A stretch of 64,000 nt of DNA from CAWATZ01 sp963784995 (GTDB taxonomy: Bacteria > Planctomycetota > Planctomycetia > Gemmatales > Gemmataceae): the NCBI GenBank assembly GCA_963784995.1, contig CAWATZ010000013.1, forward strand, positions 434,001 to 498,000. The letters are read 5' to 3'. Shown one piece after another: positions 18,170 to 26,966 of this stretch; positions within the stretch are counted from its first letter, which is position 1; each line of letters opens with the position of its first letter. A program made the position numbers and the translations under genes. The notes under the pieces were generated by a model, which made no database searches, was not told where the DNA came from, and worked only from the letters and a program-made list of their open reading frames with translations.

Positions 18170-19252
18170 TCAGCCGCCAATGCCGTGCATCGTCCGTGCC
18201 GGCTTGACGAACCGGGCCGTGTTGATCTCGTGGCCTTCCCACTTGGCCCGGACGTTTTGCCGGATCAGCTCCGCCAGTTTCGTCTCGCTCTCGGCCGACT
18301 GCGGGCCGCGCAGCAGGCCCTTGACGTCCACCTCGTCCAGCGCGAACAGGCAGTTCCGCAGCTTGCCCTCGGCCGTCAGCCGCAGCCGGTTGCAGCTGCG
18401 GCAAAACGGCCGGGACACCGAGGCGATGATCCCCACTCGCCCGCCGTCGGCGTACTGGAACTCCATCGCGGGAGCATGCGGATCGTAATTGTCGATCGGC
18501 GTCAGCGGAGCGACGTGGTGTTCCAGCTGTTCCACGATCTCATGAGCGAAATAGACCTTGTCGCGCTCCCACGAGTCCGCCCCGATGGGCATGTACTCGA
18601 TGCAGCGCATCTCCAGGCCGCGCTCCCGGCAGTAGCGAGCCAGCGGCACCACGTCGCAGTCGTTGACGCCGCGGATGATGACGGCGTTGATCTTGATGGG
18701 AGCAAACCCCGCCGACCGGGCGGCCTCGATGCCGTCCAGCACCAGCTCCAGCCCGTCGCGCCGGCTGATGGCGCGGAAGCGGCCGGGGTCGAGCGTGTCC
18801 AGGCTGACGTTGAGCCGCCGCAGCCCGGCGTCGAAGAGGGCCTGGGCTTGTCCCGCCAGCAGCAGGCCGTTGGTCGTCAGGCCAATGTCCTTGATTCCCG
18901 GCAGCGGCGCGAGCATTGCCACCAGGCGCTCGAGGTGGCGGCGCAGCAGCGGTTCGCCGCCGGTGAGCCGGACCTTGTCGATGCCCAGCGGGCTGGCCAC
19001 GCGGACGAAGTGCGTGATCTCCTCAAAGGTGAGCAGCTGGGAGCGGTCGAGAAAGACCACGTCTTCCGGCATGCAATAGGTGCAGCGGAGGTTGCAGCGG
19101 TCGGTGACGCTGATGCGCAGGTTGTTGTGCGTGCGGCCAAAGGTGTCCACCAGGCCGCTGCCCGTGGCCGCAGGCGGCTCGCCTGCTGGCCGGCCTGCAT
19201 CTGAGCCGCCTGCGGCCACGGGAATCAGGGGCAATCCGGTGCGGATGCTCAT
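18170..19252 (-). CDS. moaA: GTP 3',8-cyclase (molybdenum cofactor biosynthesis protein A)
   Basis: 360-residue radical SAM enzyme converting GTP to 3',8-cH2GTP. N-terminal cluster CNLRCTYC, SAM site TGGEPLLR, C-terminal second cluster CRSCNRLRLT...C, and the end GG-like MHGIGG that MoaA needs for activity. The ATG at 19252 overlaps the moaE stop by four bases, showing translational coupling. The first 35 residues before GLVDTFGRTHNNLRISVTDR are unusual: they are encoded by a perfect palindrome (19161-19222). MoaA proteins usually begin close to LVD-FGR, so the N-terminus is probably an in-frame insertion. Confidence 0.95.
   Translation of the reverse strand: MSIRTGLPLIPVAAGGSDAGRPAGEPPAATGSGLVDTFGRTHNNLRISVTDRCNLRCTYCMPEDVVFLDRSQLLTFEEITHFVRVASPLGIDKVRLTGGEPLLRRHLERLVAMLAPLPGIKDIGLTTNGLLLAGQAQALFDAGLRRLNVSLDTLDPGRFRAISRRDGLELVLDGIEAARSAGFAPIKINAVIIRGVNDCDVVPLARYCRERGLEMRCIEYMPIGADSWERDKVYFAHEIVEQLEHHVAPLTPIDNYDPHAPAMEFQYADGGRVGIIASVSRPFCRSCNRLRLTAEGKLRNCLFALDEVDVKGLLRGPQSAESETKLAELIRQNVRAKWEGHEINTARFVKPARTMHGIGG
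19161..19222. repeat. perfect 20-bp inverted repeat inside the moaA coding sequence
   Basis: Arms 19161-19180 and 19203-19222 (CCCGTGGCCGCAGGCGGCTC), 22-nt loop. It encodes about 21 residues of the moaA N-terminus without breaking the frame. Low-complexity Ala/Gly/Pro translation. Confidence 0.85.
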
Positions 19253-19689
19253 TGACCTTCCCCCGCGGCTGAGGGCGGTTGACCGGGATGGACCCACTCG
19301 GTGGAGCCATCGGCCCAGTTTTCCTTCTTCCAGATGGGCACGATCTCCTTGAGCCGGTCGATGGCGTAGCGGCAGGCCTCGAACGCCTGGGCCCGGTGCG
19401 GACAGCTGACGGCCACGGCCACGCTCACCTCGCCGACCTCCAGATGGCCCAGCCGACAGACCAGCAGGATCTCGCCGACCGGCCAGCGCTGCCGGGTCTC
19501 CTTCTCGATCTCGGCCAGCTTCTTCTCGGCCATCGCCGGATAGGCTTCGTAATCCAGGGCGACCGTGACCCGACCCTCGGTCAGGTCGCGGACCGTGCCG
19601 AGGAACGTGACGACCGCTCCGCAGTCCGGACGCCGAACTTTCTCGGTCAAGGAGAAGTAATCAATCGGTTCGTGGGTGAGCTGATTCAT
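19249..19689 (-). CDS. moaE: molybdopterin synthase catalytic subunit
   Basis: 146 residues. It transfers sulfur from MoaD thiocarboxylate to cyclic pyranopterin monophosphate. Diagnostic motifs: GAVVTFLGTVRD, LDYEAYPAMAEKKL, HRAQAFEACRYAID, and the catalytic-lysine segment PIWKKENWADGSTEWV. The ATG at 19689 is five bases below the moaD stop and its own stop overlaps moaA. Gene order moaD-moaE-moaA on one strand forms a compact operon. Confidence 0.95.
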   Translation of the reverse strand: MNQLTHEPIDYFSLTEKVRRPDCGAVVTFLGTVRDLTEGRVTVALDYEAYPAMAEKKLAEIEKETRQRWPVGEILLVCRLGHLEVGEVSVAVAVSCPHRAQAFEACRYAIDRLKEIVPIWKKENWADGSTEWVHPGQPPSAAGEGQ

Positions 19690-19693
19690 GAAG

Positions 19694-19954
19694 TCATCCG
19701 CCGCTGACCGGCGGGAGCAGGGCAATCTCCGCGGCCGCGGGCAGCACCAGGGAATCGGGAGCAAACTCACCGTTGACCGCCAGGGCGGAGCGCTCCAGCA
19801 AGCCGGCCAGGGAAGGGACCCGTGCCAGCAGCTGGCGGCGCAGGTCCAGGGTCGTGGCCCCCTCGGGCAAGGCAATCGCCAGGCGGGCGGCCCCGGCCAG
19901 GTCCCGGGCCCGGGCAAACAGGTACACGGTGTGTTCCACGCATGGTGATGGCAC
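19694..19954 (-). CDS. moaD: molybdopterin synthase sulfur carrier subunit
   Basis: Ubiquitin-fold carrier, 86 residues from GTG at 19954 (81 from the alternative GTG at 19939). I prefer 19954 because GAGGGGG lies nine bases upstream. Reads TVYLFARARDLAGA, ALPEGATTLDLRRQLLARVP, LAVNGEF and ends in the required PPVSGG, whose terminal Gly-Gly is thiocarboxylated. An out-of-frame ATG lies between the two GTG codons. A 66-bp piece of this gene (19810-19875) is copied at 23974-24039. Confidence 0.93.
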   Translation of the reverse strand: MPSPCVEHTVYLFARARDLAGAARLAIALPEGATTLDLRRQLLARVPSLAGLLERSALAVNGEFAPDSLVLPAAAEIALLPPVSGG

Positions 19955-20024
19955 GGTCGTTGGCCCCCTCAGTCCGACAATCCTTTCTCGATTGTAGGAT
20001 CGCGGAGGGTCGGAATCAACGCGA

Positions 20025-20140
20025 GCCCCTGACCCAGGGCGCTGCCCTGGGCTATCGTGTTGCGCCCCTTCGGGGCGGAAGACAACAAGCCCCGAAGGGG
20101 CGCAACACGATAGCCCAGGGCAGCGCCCTGGGTCAGGGGC
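20025..20140. repeat. perfect 52-bp inverted repeat, palindrome family A copy 1
   Basis: Arms 20025-20076 and 20089-20140, 12-nt loop. Core reads CCCTGGGCTATCGTGTTGCG and CCCCTTCGGGGC. Related copies are at 32183-32289 and 37961-38065. It fills most of the gap between moaD and the DUF1501 gene. Confidence 0.95.
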
Positions 20141-20148
20141 CGTGGCCC

Positions 20149-21468
20149 TCAAACCAGCTCCGCAATCCTCCTGCGGTCGTCGAGCAGGTAGACCGGCCTG
20201 CCGCTGTGATCGTTCAGCGTGGTCGCCGGGTCGATGCCAAGTACGTGGTAGAGCGTGGCCAGCACGTTCTGCGGCGTATATGGCTCTCCCTTCGGCCGTT
20301 CGCCGCGGGGATCGGTCGCACCAACGACCTGCCCCGTCTGCAAGCCGCCGCCGGCCAGCAAGGCGAAGCCGGCCTGCGGCCAGTGATCCCGGCCGGCGAC
20401 CGTTCCCCGCTGCGTGCCGACACGCGGCGTCCGCCCCATCTCGCCCCAGACCACCACCGCGACGTCCTGGGCCAGGCCGCGCTCGTGCAGGTCGGTCACC
20501 AGAGCATGGACCGACTGGTCGTACTGCGGCAGGATGGCACGCAGGCAGGTGAACACGTGGTCGTGATGGTCCCACTGCCCGTTGCATTTGGGCGGGACAT
20601 TGTGGTTTTGCGGAGTGATGGAAACCACCGGCACGCCGGCCTCGACCAGCCGGCGGGCCTGGAGATACTCGGTTCCCTTGCCGTAGCGGGCCCGGACGCT
20701 TTCGGGCTCCCGGGAGACGTCGAAGGCGTCGCGGGCCTTATTGGTCGTGATCATCTCCAGGGCCTGGACGGTGAACGCATCCATCCCGGCCATGCTGCCG
20801 CGGGCATCGTCCAGGTCGCGCTGGATCGTGTCGAAGGTCCGCAGCAGATGCCGGCGTTCGCCCAGCCGCTCCGGGGTCATGTCGCGCACCAGCCCCAGGT
20901 TCGCGGCCTTCGACCCTGGGAGATAAGCCTCGTGGGCTTTTCCCAGGAAGGCGGGCCGGCCGACGTGATTGGCGTCGCCGAGGTAGACGTAGGCCGGCAG
21001 GGCGCCGCGGATGCCGGCGTCGCTGCGCAGCTTGCTCACCACCGAGCCGATCGCGGGACGGTCTCCCTTGAGGAAGCCGGTGTAGAGTTCCGGGGCCGTA
21101 TGGCCCTGCTGCTTGAACTCCATGTTGCGGACGATGGCCAGCTTGTCGGCGATCTTGGCCTGCAACGGCAGCAGCTCGCAAATGTCCATGCCGGGGACGT
21201 TGGTCTTGATCGGCTTGAACTCGCCCCGGTATTCAGCCGGAGCTTCCGGCTTCAGGTCGTAGGTATCAACGTGACTGGGCCCCCCATTGAGATAGACCAT
21301 GATGATGGCCTTGTTCGAGGCCCCACGAGCAGCCCCTCCCCGGGCCTGGCAGCGGAGCAGGTCCGCCAGCGTCAGCCCGCCCACGGCAAGAGCGCCGACC
21401 TTGAAGAAACTTCGCCGGCTGATGCCGTCGCAGAGCTTGCCACCGCTTCGACCCACGAAATCCAGCAT
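20149..21468 (-). CDS. DUF1501 domain-containing protein, Tat-exported
   Basis: 439 residues. The N-terminus carries a twin-arginine signal: SRRSFFKVGALAVGG (about 17-31). DUF1501 is an alkaline-phosphatase/sulfatase-like fold common in planctomycetes; visible motifs are YLNGGPSHVDTYD, WDHHDHVF, VVVWGEMGRTPRV, GRDHWPQAGFAL and the closing HSGRPVYLL. Start 21468 (MLDFVGRSGGK) follows GGGGGG. DUF1501 genes usually sit next to a DUF1549/DUF1553 cytochrome-type partner; none is present here. Probable periplasmic hydrolase; substrate unknown. Confidence 0.9.
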   Translation of the reverse strand: MLDFVGRSGGKLCDGISRRSFFKVGALAVGGLTLADLLRCQARGGAARGASNKAIIMVYLNGGPSHVDTYDLKPEAPAEYRGEFKPIKTNVPGMDICELLPLQAKIADKLAIVRNMEFKQQGHTAPELYTGFLKGDRPAIGSVVSKLRSDAGIRGALPAYVYLGDANHVGRPAFLGKAHEAYLPGSKAANLGLVRDMTPERLGERRHLLRTFDTIQRDLDDARGSMAGMDAFTVQALEMITTNKARDAFDVSREPESVRARYGKGTEYLQARRLVEAGVPVVSITPQNHNVPPKCNGQWDHHDHVFTCLRAILPQYDQSVHALVTDLHERGLAQDVAVVVWGEMGRTPRVGTQRGTVAGRDHWPQAGFALLAGGGLQTGQVVGATDPRGERPKGEPYTPQNVLATLYHVLGIDPATTLNDHSGRPVYLLDDRRRIAELV

Positions 21469-21570
21469 GATCGTCCCCCCAAAAGAGTACACCTCCCTTA
21501 TAACTCCTGTGGTCCGGGAGGACAATCATTCCCACCAATGACAGAACAATTGTCAATTTGTAAAGGCCGT

Positions 21571-23961
21571 TCACAGCACCTCGGCGAGCTTCGACGTCGC
21601 CCACTTGAGTACCTTCTTCAAGTCGGCCCGGCCTGTACGGTCGATTTCTCCTTGCAAGACCGGTAGAGCGGCTCGGGCCTCGACCTGGGCCTCGGCCCGA
21701 TTGCCCAGGGCCAGCAGCAGCTCGGCACGATACAGGTGATCTTTGGCCAGATCCGCCAGCAGGTCGCCGCGGCCCTCCTGGTTGACGAGTCGTTCGTGGA
21801 TGGCAATCGCCTTGTCGTAGAGGGGTAGTGCGGCCTGCCTGTCCCCCAGCCTCTCCAGCGCCGCCGCCTTGTTCAGGTAGCTCCGGGCCAGGTCCTGGGC
21901 CACGTCGCGGCGTCCCTCCTGGTTGACGAGCCGCTCACGGATGGCAATCGACTGGTCGTACAGGGCCACCGCACCGCGCTCGTCGCCCAGTCCACCTAAC
22001 GCCACCCCCTTGTTTGAGTAGACCGTGGCCAGTCTGACGTTCAGTTCGCGGCGGCCCTCCTGGTGGACCAAAGGCTCGTAGATGGCGATGGCCCGGTCCA
22101 GCAGGGCCACTCCCCCCTGGCGGTCTCCCAGGTCACACAGTGTCGCCGCCTTGTTCTGGTAGCCCAGCGCCAGGTCGTCGCGGAACTCCCGTCGGCCCTC
22201 CTGGTGGACCAGCCGTTCCCACAGGGTCAGTGCCTGATCGAAAAGGTTCACCTCGCCCCGGGCGTCTCCGAGGTTCCCTACCACCATCGCCTTGTGGTGG
22301 TAGACGATGGCCAGGTCGCCGGCCAGGTCGCGTCGGCCCTCCTCGTTGACCAGCCGTTCACGGAGCGCGATCGCCCGGTCGTAAAACGGCACCGCGCCCT
22401 GCCGATCCCCGAGGTGCCGCAGTGTCACTGTCTTGTTCAGGTAAGTACGGGCCAGGTCGTTGGCCAGGTCGCGGCGGCCCTCTTCGTTGACCAGCCGTTC
22501 CCAGAGGGCGATGGCCCGATCGAACAGGACCACTGTGGCACGCTGGTCCCCCGAGCGGTGTACCGGCCCGGCACCCTTGTTCTGGTAGGTCATGGCCAGG
22601 TCGTGGGCCCACTCACCGCGGCCCTCCTGGTGGACCAGCCGCTCGAAGATGGTCAGGGCCTGGTCATACTGGGCACCTGCTCCGGGCATGTCGTTGAGGA
22701 ACTCATGCACCAGCGCCTTGTGATGGCACACCAGGGCCAGCTGCGGCTCCTGCTCCTTGCGCCCCCGGTCGATGACCCGCTGATAAACCCGCCGGGCTTC
22801 CTCGAAGATCGCCAGCTCCGCGACTGCTTGCGCCTGGCGCGAGCCGCCGCGCGACGGGAACAGGATGCCCACTTCGCGGGGATGCCGGCCGGCAAGCTTC
22901 AGGGCCCGTTCCAGGTACGGCCGGGGATCTTGCCAGGCGGCTCCGCCAATCGTCCGCCGGTCGTGCTCGGCGACCTTGCACGGGGAAGCGCTCAGGGGCG
23001 GACGTCGGCGCGGATAGGGTCGGCCGAATTCCTTCTGATAAACCGTCTGCAGCTGCTCGGCCGCCTCCTCCAGGTTGCTCCAGCGCTCGTCCGGCTCTTC
23101 GCGAAAGCAGCGCCGCAAGACCTCCACCACGGCCTCGGGTATGGGCGACGGCTCCTCGCTCTCCCCTTCGCCCAGATAACCCTCCATCGCCCAGGGTGCT
23201 TCGGGCCCCCGGCGCCAGAACACCTCCCGGGTGAACATTTCCAGGAGCGAGACGCCCCAGCTCCAGACGTCGGTCTTGCGGCTGAGCGGCTCGCCGGCCT
23301 CCTGTTCCGGAGAGCAGTAAGCCGGCGTCATGCCGCCGCAGCTGACCAGGATGCTCTGGCCGGGCGGGGCCGGGCCCTCGCCGGCAACGCCGCGCGCCCG
23401 TGCCAGGCCGAAATCGGTCACCTTGACCAGGCCCTCCGCCGTCAGCAGCACGTTGCCAGGCTTGACGTCCTGATGCACCACTCCCGCCTCGTGGGCGGCA
23501 TGCAGACCCCAGGCAAACTGAATGGCCACGTCGAGGATCTTCTCCAGCTCCGTGAGCATCCCGCCGGCAATCCAATCGTGGAGCGAGCCGCCCGCCACGT
23601 ACTCCGCGAACACGACAACGTCGTCGCCCGCGGTCCGGAAGAACCGGCAAGCGGTGAGGTGGGGATAGTCGGGCAGATCCAGCCAGGTCTGCAGTTCGGC
23701 CAGGAAGTTGCGGCGGTTGGCGTCGCCGGGCAACGTCGTTCTCTTGAGCGCAAAGTGCTGGCCCGTGGCCTGGCTGTACACAAGGAAAACCGCGCCCATG
23801 CCGCCTTCGCCGAGCTTGCGGTCAATGACGAAATCCTCCAGGAACACCTCTTCGCCCGGATCGCTCCCCGGCGGAGTGGCCGGGCCGGCTGTTGGTGCAG
23901 AAGCCGGCTCACGCGGAAGCGTTTGCTTGGGGTCAGGAACGAACGTGGAGTCGCGGGTCAT
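21571..23961 (-). CDS. Ser/Thr protein kinase with C-terminal TPR-like tandem repeats
   Basis: 796 residues. Kinase domain about 45-330: GEGGMGAVF, FALKRTT, EYVAGGSLHDW, catalytic loop VVHQDVKPGNVLL, DFGLARA, YCSPEQEAGEP. The loop has HQD in place of HRD, which removes the arginine that normally contacts the phosphorylated activation segment, so regulation is probably activation-loop independent. From about 370 on, 47-residue repeats (NKAATLCDLGDRQGGVALLD, RAIA, ERLV, QEGRR, DLA) run seven or eight times to the C-terminus and resemble extended TPRs. No membrane helix, so it is cytoplasmic. The start at 23961 lies inside the overlapping chimeric frame above it. Confidence 0.85.
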   Translation of the reverse strand: MTRDSTFVPDPKQTLPREPASAPTAGPATPPGSDPGEEVFLEDFVIDRKLGEGGMGAVFLVYSQATGQHFALKRTTLPGDANRRNFLAELQTWLDLPDYPHLTACRFFRTAGDDVVVFAEYVAGGSLHDWIAGGMLTELEKILDVAIQFAWGLHAAHEAGVVHQDVKPGNVLLTAEGLVKVTDFGLARARGVAGEGPAPPGQSILVSCGGMTPAYCSPEQEAGEPLSRKTDVWSWGVSLLEMFTREVFWRRGPEAPWAMEGYLGEGESEEPSPIPEAVVEVLRRCFREEPDERWSNLEEAAEQLQTVYQKEFGRPYPRRRPPLSASPCKVAEHDRRTIGGAAWQDPRPYLERALKLAGRHPREVGILFPSRGGSRQAQAVAELAIFEEARRVYQRVIDRGRKEQEPQLALVCHHKALVHEFLNDMPGAGAQYDQALTIFERLVHQEGRGEWAHDLAMTYQNKGAGPVHRSGDQRATVVLFDRAIALWERLVNEEGRRDLANDLARTYLNKTVTLRHLGDRQGAVPFYDRAIALRERLVNEEGRRDLAGDLAIVYHHKAMVVGNLGDARGEVNLFDQALTLWERLVHQEGRREFRDDLALGYQNKAATLCDLGDRQGGVALLDRAIAIYEPLVHQEGRRELNVRLATVYSNKGVALGGLGDERGAVALYDQSIAIRERLVNQEGRRDVAQDLARSYLNKAAALERLGDRQAALPLYDKAIAIHERLVNQEGRGDLLADLAKDHLYRAELLLALGNRAEAQVEARAALPVLQGEIDRTGRADLKKVLKWATSKLAEVL

Positions 23962-24247
23962 GGTTTGTCACGTGGGAAGGGACTCGTGCCAGCAGCTGGC
24001 GGCGCAGGTCCAAGGTCGTGGCCCCCTCGGGCAAGGCAAGGGGCGTCTTTTGCTCTTGCCACACCAAGCCCAGTTGCTCGCCCGATGAGTAGGGCAAGAC
24101 GTTGACCGCCGCGCCCGTGTCCAGCAATCCAATGACGTCAATCTGTTTTCCCCCGTGGGACAGGACAAGCGGCAGCAAAGGCAGCAGGCTGGTTCCGGGT
24201 TGGGAGGGGTTGGCATCCACAAAAGGAAATCGCCGCGCCTCGTTCAT
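23933..24247 (-). pseudogene. retropepsin-like aspartyl protease truncated and fused to a moaD fragment
   Basis: 104-codon frame. Residues 1-70 match the N-terminus of small bacterial retropepsins: MNEARRFPFVDANPSQPGTS, then the active-site segment IGLLDTGAAVNVLP. At about residue 70 it changes to ALPEGATTLDLRRQLLARVP, which is moaD sequence at the DNA level (23974-24039), and ends 13 codons later. The flap and second half of the protease are lost. It starts at an ATGA overlap with a short upstream frame (TLLQLLEQEKASVS), possibly the tail of its former partner gene. Overlaps the kinase start. Confidence 0.8.
23974..24039. repeat. 66-bp copy of moaD internal sequence
   Basis: Matches 19810-19875 with two differences in 66 bases and the same strand. 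The copied piece encodes the second strand and helix of MoaD. The near identity implies a recent copy or ongoing gene conversion. Confidence 0.95.
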
Positions 24248-26576
24248 GACACGCTCGCTTTCTCCTGTTCCAGCAGTTGCAGGAGAGTGGCAGCCGCGGC
24301 GTGGGCGTCGCAGGGCGTCAGGGACGAACCGCCCGTGTGTTTTTCAGCCGGCTGAGCGCCGCCTGGGCTTCTCCGGCAAGAGGCAAGTCCTCGATGCGAT
24401 CGGCCAGTTGCTCCAGAAGGGTACGGGCCTCGGCCGAGCCGACCTGCTCCAGGACGCGAACCGCCCGGAGGGTGCGCAAGGGCAACGGCGCCAGCGAGGG
24501 AGGTTGTCTCTCCAGTCGATCCAGCAATTCCTCGACGCGGCGGCGCACCTCCGGAGAAGGCTCTTCTTCCAGGGCCGAACGCAGTGCCGGCTCGGCTTTC
24601 CCTCCCAGGCGGGCCAGGTCCTCCTGGGCCCGCTCCCGCCGGGCGAATTCGTCGTGATCCAACTCAGCCACCAGCCGACGCGGCGAGGGGCCTCGTGCAG
24701 GCCCAGCACCCAGACGCTCGCGCGCCAGAGCGACCGTCTGCCGGCCGGTAGCCGTCAAGGCCCAGAAGGCCCGGTTGGCCCGAACGGCATCGGCGCCACC
24801 CAGGTCGTCCCACAGGGCTTGCAGCTCTTTTGCCGGCCGAGGGTCCGCCGGGACAGGCTGGCTGCGATCGACCAGGTCCCAGACCAGGCCGGCACCGGAG
24901 AGCCCCCCTGAGATCAGCCGTCGGCTGTCGGGGGAAAACGCCAGGGCGCTGACGTCGTCGTCCTGTCCGCGAAAGCGTCGAATCTCCTGGCCCGTGAAGG
25001 AGTCCAGCAGCCGGACCGTTTGCTCTTCCCATCCCAGGGCCAGCGTCTGGCCGTCCGGAGCGAAGGCGAAGGCCCGCCGGCCGTTGTTCCTGTCCTGGTT
25101 GCGGGCCAGGAGCTTGCCGGTCAGCGTGTCCCACACCGTCAGTTCGCCGAGTTGCCCCACGGCGGCTACCGTTCGGCCTCCCGGCGCGATCTGGATCACC
25201 GCCGCTCCGGAAAGCCCCGGCGCCGTGAGCCGATGGATCTCCTTGCCGGTGGCCACGGCCCAGACGCGGATCGTTTCCGTGGCCTCCCCCACCGCCAGGA
25301 TCTTGCCATCCGAGGAGAACGCGGTGGCTCCCCCTTTCCCCTTCAGCACCGGCAACGCCTTCGCCGACCGCACGTCCCACAGGTCCACCTTGGACGCGGA
25401 GGCCGCTGCCAGGGTCCTCCCGTCGGGCGCCAGCGCAATCGACTTCACCACCGCATCGGTATGCACCCGGCCCAGTTCCATGTCCGCGGGAACGTCCCGG
25501 AGAATGATCGTGGCCGGGAGCAACAGCGTGGCCAGGATCCGGGCATCCGAGCTGCAGACGATTTGCTGCTTGCCTTTTTTGGCCGCCTGGATGCGATAGA
25601 CCTCCTTGCCCAGCACCGGGTCCCACAGGCTCACGACGCCGGCCGACGGGCTCAGCGCCAGGATGCGAGTGTCGGGCCGGACTCCAGCGGTCCAGGAGCG
25701 GGGGCTTGCTCGTCTAGACGCCGGAGTTCCTTGCCCGTGGCGAGGTCCCAGGTGCGGACGGTGTTGTCCAGGCCGAACGTGGTCAGGACCTTCCCATCCC
25801 GCGAGCAGGCAATGGCCTGGACCCGGCCTCGGTGCCCCTGGGGTGGGAACCGTTCCTTGCCGGTCCCGAGGTCCCACAGACGGACCGAATAGCCGGCCGC
25901 CAGTGCCAGCGTTTTGCCGTCCGGGGCGAAGGCCAGCCCCTTGCTTTCCGGCAAGCGGTAAAGTTCCTTGCCGGTGGCGGTCTCCCAGACGTGGACCGGC
26001 CCGCCCCAGGTGCCGGCCGCCAGCAGTTTGTCGCCGGGACCGAATGCCACGATTCCCACGGGCCGGGTCACACTCAACTTCTGTTGTTCCGTCCCCGTGG
26101 CGACATCCCAAAAGCGCACCTGGCGATCCGGCCCGCCCGTAAGCAGGGTCTTGCCATCCCGGGACAGGGCCAGAGTCTGAGGCCCGGCGGCAGGGCCCTG
26201 GAACTGACGCAGTTTCTTGCCCGTGGCTGCATCCCACAGACAGATCTCCCGTCCGCCGGGCGCTGTCGTGAACAGGGTTCGGCCATCCGGCGACAGGGCC
26301 AGCCGGGTCGGTCGCTTTTCGTGAGGCGAAAAGCGGAGCAGCTCCTTGCCACTGGCGGTCTCCCACGTGCGGACCAGGCCATCATCCCCGGTCGAGAGCA
26401 ACGTCTTGCCGTCCGGAGCGAAGAGCAGGGCCGAGGTGCTGTTGCCATGGCCGGGCAAGGTCTGGAGGGCCTTCCCCGTGGCGGCATCCCAGAGCAGGAT
26501 TGTCGAATCCTTCTGGGTTGTGGCGCTGGCCAGGACCTTGCCATCCGGCCGGAAGGCCAACGCTTCGACCTGGCCA

Positions 26577-26602
26577 GTGGCACGGTCGGGAGACCGTGCC
26601 AC
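26577..26602. repeat. 11-bp perfect inverted repeat inside a WD40 coding sequence
   Basis: Arms 26577-26587 and 26592-26602 (GTGGCACGGTC), 4-nt loop. It encodes VARSPDRATG in the loop before the blade ALAFRPDGK, at a position where neighbouring blades have no such insert. Confidence 0.75.
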
Positions 26603-26861
26603 AACTGCGTCCAGCCGGGCCAGGGCCTTTCCGGTCGCGGGGTCCCACAAGCGGACCTTGCAGTCGAAGCCCCCCGAGGCCAGCAGCTTGCCGTCCGACG
26701 CGAAGGCCACCGTCCGGGCACCGCCCGGAAGGAACGGGTTGCCCGGATGGAAGAGCCGGCTCGAACCGAGGCGGGCGAGTGCGCCCTCCGGCAATGGGTC
26801 GCCGGCACTGTCCACCCGGCTGACCTTTTCTGGGTCCGTCGCCGGCGCTGGTTCCGCTCTG

Positions 26862-26891
26862 GACGTACGCTCCTGGAGAGAAGCGTACGTC
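26862..26891. repeat. 10-bp perfect inverted repeat inside a signal-peptide region
   Basis: Arms 26862-26871 and 26882-26891 (GACGTACGCT), 10-nt loop. It encodes TYASLQERTS directly after the hydrophobic core of the WD40 protein's signal peptide. Confidence 0.65.
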
Positions 26892-26966
26892 ACAGCCAGA
26901 GCCAGCGCCAGCACGACTGTCCGGGCAACCGCGCGTTTCCGAACGAACATGCTTGTCCACCTTGTC

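Larger units (their letters stand above)
24318..26950 (-). pseudogene. secreted WD40 protein with C-terminal helical domain, one frameshift
   Basis: Starts MFVRKRAVARTVVLALALAV, a signal peptide. Fourteen or so WD40-like blades follow: AFASDGKLLASGGFDCKVRL, ALAFRPDGKVLASATTQ, LFAPDGKTLLSTGDDGLVRT, and after the frame change ALAPDGRTLAAASASKVDLW and ALAFSPDSRRLISGG. The frame changes near 25680 (CCGGCCCGACACTCG). The last 180 residues are helical, resembling the planctomycete domain that follows WD40 sets in secreted proteins (HDEFARRERAQEDLARLGG, PEVRRRVEELLDRLE). Two short palindromes lie in frame in its 5' part. Predicted location: cell surface or paryphoplasm. Confidence 0.8.

Noticed and set aside
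19253..19297. moaA start at 19297
   Set aside because: The ATG at 19252 overlaps the moaE stop by four bases, typical of coupling; the upstream 15 codons have no support.
19822..24105. Long plus-strand frames (19822-21666 and 22063-24105)
   Set aside because: Antisense to DUF1501 and the kinase-TPR gene; no domain, signal or ribosome site, and repeats mirror the TPR repeats.
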